From positions 116,746-180,745 of the forward strand of contig KV425608.1 in assembly GCA_001632425.1 (NCBI GenBank): 64,000 bases of DNA, written 5' to 3'. The DNA is from Neolentinus lepideus HHB14362 ss-1. Taxonomy: Eukaryota; Basidiomycota; Agaricomycetes; Gloeophyllales; Gloeophyllaceae. Made by a program: the position numbers and the translations under genes. Positions 59,362 through 64,000 of this stretch are shown here, one piece after another. Position 1 is the stretch's first letter. Every line of letters begins with the position of its first letter. The notes under the pieces were generated by a model. It did no database searches, was not told the origin of the DNA, and saw only the letters and a program-made list of their open reading frames with translations.

Positions 59362-59874
59362 TATTCCTTTCCAGCAGCGAATTTTACCTCACAGCTCATA
59401 TCTCCAAGTCTCGTTGCGTCCGAATTGCGTTCTAAGAAGACCTCGGCGTGAGGTCTTGCGTTTACCTCTGCGTTTATCGTCCCTATTGCGTTCTCCCTGA
59501 GTCTTCTGCACCGGCGTTCCCTCTTATCGCGTCATCGAAGTCCTCCGGCGTGGAGGAACCTGTCAGTCTATCGTCCAACTATCGTCCGAGTCCCCGAAAA
59601 GGACAAGCTGGTCTAGCCCGGCTCCGAGAACCCTCCGAGAAGTGCTGAGTCGGCGCCGAGACGCGTATAGTAAGAGAGTTAGGGAGTTAGAAGAATTGAA
59701 GAGCGTCTGGGTCTACTCACAAAGAGATATACGGTGCCATTTAGTGTTCTGTTTTACATTCCTCACCTCCCCCGAGCTTTACCCTTCCGCCCTTCGACTA
59801 CTGACACTATTAGACGGAGTTCCCTCCGCGTTTTCTAGGTGTTTTTGGTGGTTGTTGTGTGTTGTAGCCTGTCA
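59360..59874 (+). repeat. LTR copy 1 (lacks first about 43 bp)
   Basis: 515 bp from TATATTCCTTTCCAGCAGCG to GTAGCCTGTCA. It is repeated in direct orientation at 59913-60427, offset 553 bp. It keeps more CpG than the second copy. Confidence 0.8.
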
Positions 59875-60427
59875 GCGCACGTGATGTCGATGAGTTTGCA
59901 TGTCGCCTATCTTATATTCCTTTCCAGCAGCGAATTTTACCTCACAGCTCACATCTCAAAGTCTCATTGCATCCGAATTGCATTCTAAGAAGACCTCGGC
60001 GTGAGGTCTTGTGTTTACCTCTGCGAATATCATCTCTATTGCATTCTCCCTGCATCTTCTGCACTGTTGTTCCATCTTATTGCGTCATCGAAGTCCTCCG
60101 ACGTGGAGGAACCTGTCAACCCATCATCCGATTATCGTCCGAGTCCCCGAAAAGGACAGCTGGTCTAGGCCGGCTCCAAGAACCCTCCGAGAAGCGCTGA
60201 GTCAGCGCTGAGACGCGTACAGTAAGGGAGTTAGAGAGTTAGAAGTGTTGAAGAAGCATCCGGGTCTACTCACAAAGAGATATACGGTGCCATTTAGTGT
60301 TCTGTTTTGCCTTCCTCACCTCCCCTGAGCTTTACCCTTCTGCCCTTCGACTACTGACACTATTAGACGGAGTTCCCTCCGCATTTTCTAGGTGTTTTTG
60401 GTGGTTGTTGTGTGTTGTAGCCTGTCA
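59870..60427 (+). repeat. 5' LTR of the Gypsy element
   Basis: About 558 bp, TGTCAGCGCACGTGATG to GTAGCCTGTCA. It is followed at once by TTTTGGAGCCCACCGCGAGG, a tRNA primer-binding-site-like string of the type seen in basidiomycete Gypsy elements, and then by gag. It shares TGTCA with the end of LTR copy 1. Confidence 0.8.
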
Positions 60428-60450
60428 TTTTGGAGCCCACCGCGAGGGGG
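60428..60450 (+). promoter_or_regulatory. Primer-binding-site-like sequence
   Basis: TGGAGCCCACCGCGAGGG lies three bases after the LTR end, where the minus-strand primer tRNA would bind. The tRNA species was not checked. Confidence 0.5.
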
Positions 60451-60812
60451 TAACGAGTGATTCAACAACGGTGCATAGGCATCCTCTTGAAGACCCAGAA
60501 ACCGAGCACCGAGTTTATGCGGCATTAGCCCAAGCGAATTCTTGGAACACCTGTAGTGTGTTGCGAAGCCTGCAGAATCTGATCGGTCACACTTTAGATC
60601 TGGAAGAATACGTGCCGGTTCCTGAAAGCCCGATATCAGATCTCCAACCAATCAGTGATCGGCTGCTGTCATCCCCATTATCACCCGTTCCCTCTGTCTA
60701 CAACACTCCAACCTTCGAACTCGATCAGTTACCACTTCGACCCACCAGCGCCCCCGAGTTTTGTCAATACCGACCGACTACACTGACACCACTGACCCCA
60801 CCTTTCTACACA

Positions 60813-61864
60813 ATGGCAGAAACAACGACGACTCCGTTACCCTCCCGCCAGGATAAAGCTGCCCTGGTATTTGATCTGGAACAACCACGGATGCTAGTTC
60901 AGTATTTTGAAGATCTCAATGATCTCTTCGCTTCGCATAAGGTAACAACAGATGAGGCGAAGAAGGCCACCACTCTCAAATACGTTCCAATGGCAGTCGA
61001 GGACCTTTGGAAGACTTTGCCTGAGTACTCCGTAGAGCACACGTATGCGGCCTTCGTGGTGGCCATCAAAATGCTGTATCTGGCGGTCTCAGAAGATAGG
61101 CGGTACACTGTTGGGGACCTAGACCGACTCACTGGTGAACGCGCATGGATTGGCATTCATACTCTCGCCGACCTCGCATCCTATTACTGCGAATTCATTC
61201 TTATCACTCGGTTCCTCATTTCCAAAGATCTCCTGTCAATGCGTGAGCAAAACTGAGCCTTCCAGTGGGGCTTCAATGCCGAGCTATGGTTGCGCATTGT
61301 TCACCGGCTTCAAATTAAAGATATCGACCATCCGCCGGATACCGCCTATGACGTTCAGAAAGTCTATGAAGCGGCAGCCTTCGCTCTCTACGGAACTGCT
61401 ACTACCGGTGCCAGCGGTTCTACATCCACTTCCGTAGTATCTGACGTCACACCTACTGTGAGTTCTGTAAAGTCCGAAGAATTGGCAGCGCTCGTCGGCG
61501 TCATCACAAAGTCGATCGGCCAAGTCCTAGGGCCCGCGCTCACCGCGCTCACCCAGAATACGCCTGCCGCCGGAGCTGCTCTGGTAGCATACCGACCGCC
61601 GAGGACCGATACATGTCACTACTGTGGGAAGCTGAACTGCTCCATCGGTCAGTGCCCGAGTGTTGAAGAAGACATACGCCTTAGATTGTGCTGATGAAAT
61701 CAAGAAGGGAAGGTAGTCCTTCCTGCCGGAGCGATGGTACCAAGGTATATCATTGGAGCAATGATGCGTGAGCGCATACAGGAGTGGCATAGGCAGAACC
61801 TGAACCAGCGTGCGGCAGGCATACTATTGGTCCAGGACAGTATGCTGTTCGAAATTGAGCACTG
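60813..61864 (+). pseudogene. Gypsy gag, broken by in-frame stops
   Basis: Structural polyprotein of a fungal Ty3/Gypsy element. From ATG 60813 (MAETTTTPLPSRQDKAAL) the frame shows the gag-like section QPRMLVQYFEDLNDLF and LWKTLPEYSVEHTYAAF. A TGA at 61254-61256 interrupts it, and the same frame continues with FQWGFNAELWLRIVHRLQIK. A zinc-knuckle region CHYCGKLNCSIGQC has spacing CX2CX4CX4C, with Cys where His is usual. Two further TGA codons at 61692-61697 follow, then VVLPAGAMVPRYIIG, typical of the gag end. Non-functional as it stands. Confidence 0.8.
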
Positions 61865-62192
61865 ACCCTCTGCGGACTGAGCCGCTTACATTCTGAACAC
61901 CGATGAATGCATCGAGTATTTATATTGAGAGATTCAAGCCCTCGACGGCGCCCGCAAAAGGCCCATATTCGATGGAGTTCACGTTCTGCCTCACCCTAGA
62001 CACGCCGATGTTGAGAACCGATCGCAGGGGTCCCAGCCATCCAGACTACCAGAAGTTGGAGAGCAGCACCCTTCTGCTACAACCTCTGAACCCACCGTCA
62101 ATCAATCATATCCATCACCTGCCACCAGCACACTCTGCGACCCGCCTCCGCATCCTTTCAACAGAGCCAAGGACATCGTCTGGCCTCGTCAA

Positions 62193-63053
62193 GTGGCACC
62201 GAAGACCATACACCCGGACCCAGTCCCTGAAGCTGAAGCTGAGAAGTGGGAACCGGCGTACAAAATGCAGGCCCCGGTATACAACCCTCAGCTCACCAAA
62301 TACGTATTCAAGTGTTCTCTCACCTCAACATGCATCTCTCTTTCCCCCGAGGAACTCCTAGCCATCTCACCCGACGTTCAGAGTAAGTACCAAGAAATCG
62401 TCACTCCAAAGAAGGTCCCTATGCCAAATCGGGTACAGTTCAGCATGACAATCGAGGAGATTGAGGATGAAGAAGTGCCGATTTTGGTCCTGGAAGAACA
62501 GGTGTCACCGACAACAGTGCCTTCAGACGGCTATGTGGTTCCCAACCCATACGACACCTACCTGAAGTCTCTGAGCCCCGAAGAGGCGCCGGAGCCATTG
62601 GTTGTTGCAAAGGAGTCGCATGCAATTTGGTCTATCATTGCGGTCGTTGCTCATGTCGAACAGGTAGAATGCATTATAGATCCAGGATGCCAGATCATCG
62701 CCATGTCAAAGGCAGTATGCCACTCGATCGGCCTGGAATATGACCCTCGGATCCAACTCCAGATGCAGTCGGTGAACCAGTCCATCGATATGTCTCTGGG
62801 TTTTGCCCGGAATGTTCCCTTTCAACTCGGTGACGTCGTTCTCTACCTTCAGGTTCATGTCATCCGCAACCCAGCATATGACATTCTTCTAGGGCGACCG
62901 TTCAACGTCATCACCGAAAGCCTGGTACAGAACTTTGGCAATGAAGAGCAGACAATCACCATCCGTGACCCCAACTCCGATGCCGTAGCAACCATCCCGA
63001 CGTTTCCGAGGGGAAGACCGAAGTTTCAGCCCTTTCCATACAATGACCACTAA
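62193..63053 (+). pseudogene. Gypsy protease region
   Basis: Same frame as gag. After a linker (EKWEPAYKMQAPVYNPQLTK) comes a retropepsin-like domain: VECIIDPGCQIIAMSKAVC, with DPG in place of DSG/DTG as in many basidiomycete Gypsy proteases, and NPAYDILLGRPFNVIT for the second conserved loop. It ends NDH-stop at 63053. This ORF overlaps the next by about 11 bp in a different frame, consistent with programmed or mutational frameshift. This stretch itself has no internal stop. Confidence 0.8.
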
Positions 63054-63936
63054 TCCTTTAGACGCATTCCTCAACGATTCCAGTATGGACTGGATAGCCG
63101 CAATCGTTGAACCCACAGATACCCCGGACGGCTTTCATTTCTCAGCTGTAATGACAATTCATATGACCTCCAATGATTCCCCCTCTCATTCCCTCCTCGG
63201 CTCTCTATATCTCTCAGCATGCGATAATTCAAAAACCAAAAACATCTTCTTGACTCCGGGTCTAGCGGTGACATCTCTATGGGTTCCAGTCACCTCCGAA
63301 AAGTTAGAAAATCAACAAAAACAGTACTCTGATATTCCTCTTAATGCTTTTGTGCAAACAAAAAAGAAGTATAAGCCAGTCGCCCTTAAGGTCTGCCCCA
63401 TCGGCGCGACCCTCCCAAAAGAATTCTGAATCAAATGAAACATCACCGGCGACCCCCTCGCTGACCTTCTGACACTCAGCCCCCACCCACCGAAATTCTC
63501 ACCGACAGGCCGATACACTCAAGAACGCCGCGACGCTCTCCACAAGGTTCACGGCTCCAACTTTCTGAACGCGGAAGAATTTAAGCTACTGGACGACTTC
63601 GTTTGCAAACATGACAAAGCCTTCACTTGGGACGACTCTGAAAGAGGTCGCTTCTGCTCCAACTTCTTCCCTCCAGTTCAATTCCCAGTGGTTCCACATA
63701 CGCCGTGGGTCCAGCACAACATTCCGATTCCCCCCGGCATTTACAACAAAGTCTGCACCATCATCAAAAGGAAGATCGCCGCCAGAGTATACGAACCATC
63801 CAACGCCTCATATCGGTCAAGGTGGTTCTGCGTTGTAAAGAAAGATGGCAAGTCCCTCCATCTAGTTCATAGTCTTGAACCACTGAACACGGTCACCATA
63901 CGACATTCCGGAGTCCCACCGCAGCCGGTTCTGTAA
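63043..63936 (+). pseudogene. Gypsy reverse transcriptase, N-terminal part only
   Basis: Frame shifted relative to the protease. An in-frame TGA at 63427-63429 separates a linker from NITGDPLADLLTLSPHPPKF and YTQERRDALHKV. The RT beginning follows: NIPIPPGIYNKVCTIIKRKI, YEPSNASYRSRWFCVVKKDG, and HLVHSLEPLNTVTI. At about 63932 the family match stops within HSGVPPQPVL, followed by three consecutive TAA codons and AT-rich sequence unlike Gypsy. The YxDD active site, RNase H and integrase are therefore absent from the window. Truncated or interrupted by another insertion. Confidence 0.8.
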
Positions 63937-64000
63937 TAATAATGTATTACATGTCTAATATTTTAACAAACCCTTATGCAATACCCAGTAATGTTTTAAG
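63937..64000. other. AT-rich sequence after RT break
   Basis: 64 bp beginning TAATAATAATGTATTACATG, unrelated in composition to the RT before it. It may be the edge of an inserted element continuing past the window. Confidence 0.4.

Noticed and set aside
1..64000. CRISPR arrays, bacterial operons, prophage
   Set aside because: Spliced eukaryotic genes throughout; no regularly spaced repeat array.

Overview
This window is nuclear DNA from a basidiomycete, most likely an Agaricomycete of the wood- or litter-decay type. The genes are cut by many short introns (about 47-70 bp, GT-AG) and several families are typical of these fungi: DUF6534 membrane proteins, a bicupin oxalate decarboxylase with a signal peptide, tandem P450s, and Gypsy elements whose protease carries DPG. 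Exon structures below were worked out by hand from frames, splice sites and family motifs, so exact splice points are provisional unless stated.

Layout. 1-0.5 kb: 3' end of a cytochrome P450. 0.86-3.6 kb: two chromatin genes on the minus strand, a Set5-type SET/MYND methyltransferase and the histone chaperone Asf1. 3.9-5.3 kb: alpha/beta hydrolase. 6.9-11.2 kb: Neo1/ATP9-type P4-ATPase (plus strand). 11.35-15.57 kb: Nst1-like coiled-coil protein, with a small membrane-protein ORF overlapping its start. 16.1-18.1 kb: secreted glycoside-hydrolase-like protein. 18.65-20.56 kb: oxalate decarboxylase. 21.6-23.9 kb: Golgi pH regulator (GPHR). 24.1-26.7 kb: Akr1 palmitoyltransferase. 27.1-29.3 kb: BCS1-type AAA ATPase. 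30.6-32.5 kb: decayed P450. 32.9-38.2 kb: large RasGEF (Lte1/Cdc25 type). 39.4-40.3 kb: NAD(P)-binding reductase-like protein. 40.6-42.25 kb: eEF1B-gamma. 42.8-43.9 kb: phosphopantetheinyl-transferase-like protein with substituted metal ligands. 44.7-47.4 kb: peroxisomal acyl-CoA oxidase ending in SKL. 47.5-48.1 kb: Chz1 histone chaperone. 49.0-50.7 kb: DUF6534 membrane protein, possibly broken.

From about 51.6 kb to the end the window changes into a mobile-element region with no intact host gene: a Harbinger-type MITE (TAA target duplication), a Mutator-type MITE with arms of about 260 bp and a perfect 9-bp target duplication, two diverged copies of an approximately 0.86-kb repeat (one split by a 1.4-kb insertion), tandem 515-bp LTR copies, and a degenerate Gypsy gag-protease-RT whose RT stops abruptly near 63.93 kb. 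Differences between repeat copies fall mostly at CpG sites as C/T and G/A changes, as expected from methylation-linked deamination.

The host genes are mostly unrelated housekeeping functions (chromatin, membrane traffic, translation, mitochondria, peroxisome), not a biosynthetic cluster. The least ordinary coding observation is the phosphopantetheinyl-transferase-like gene; the clearest new structural elements are the two MITEs.
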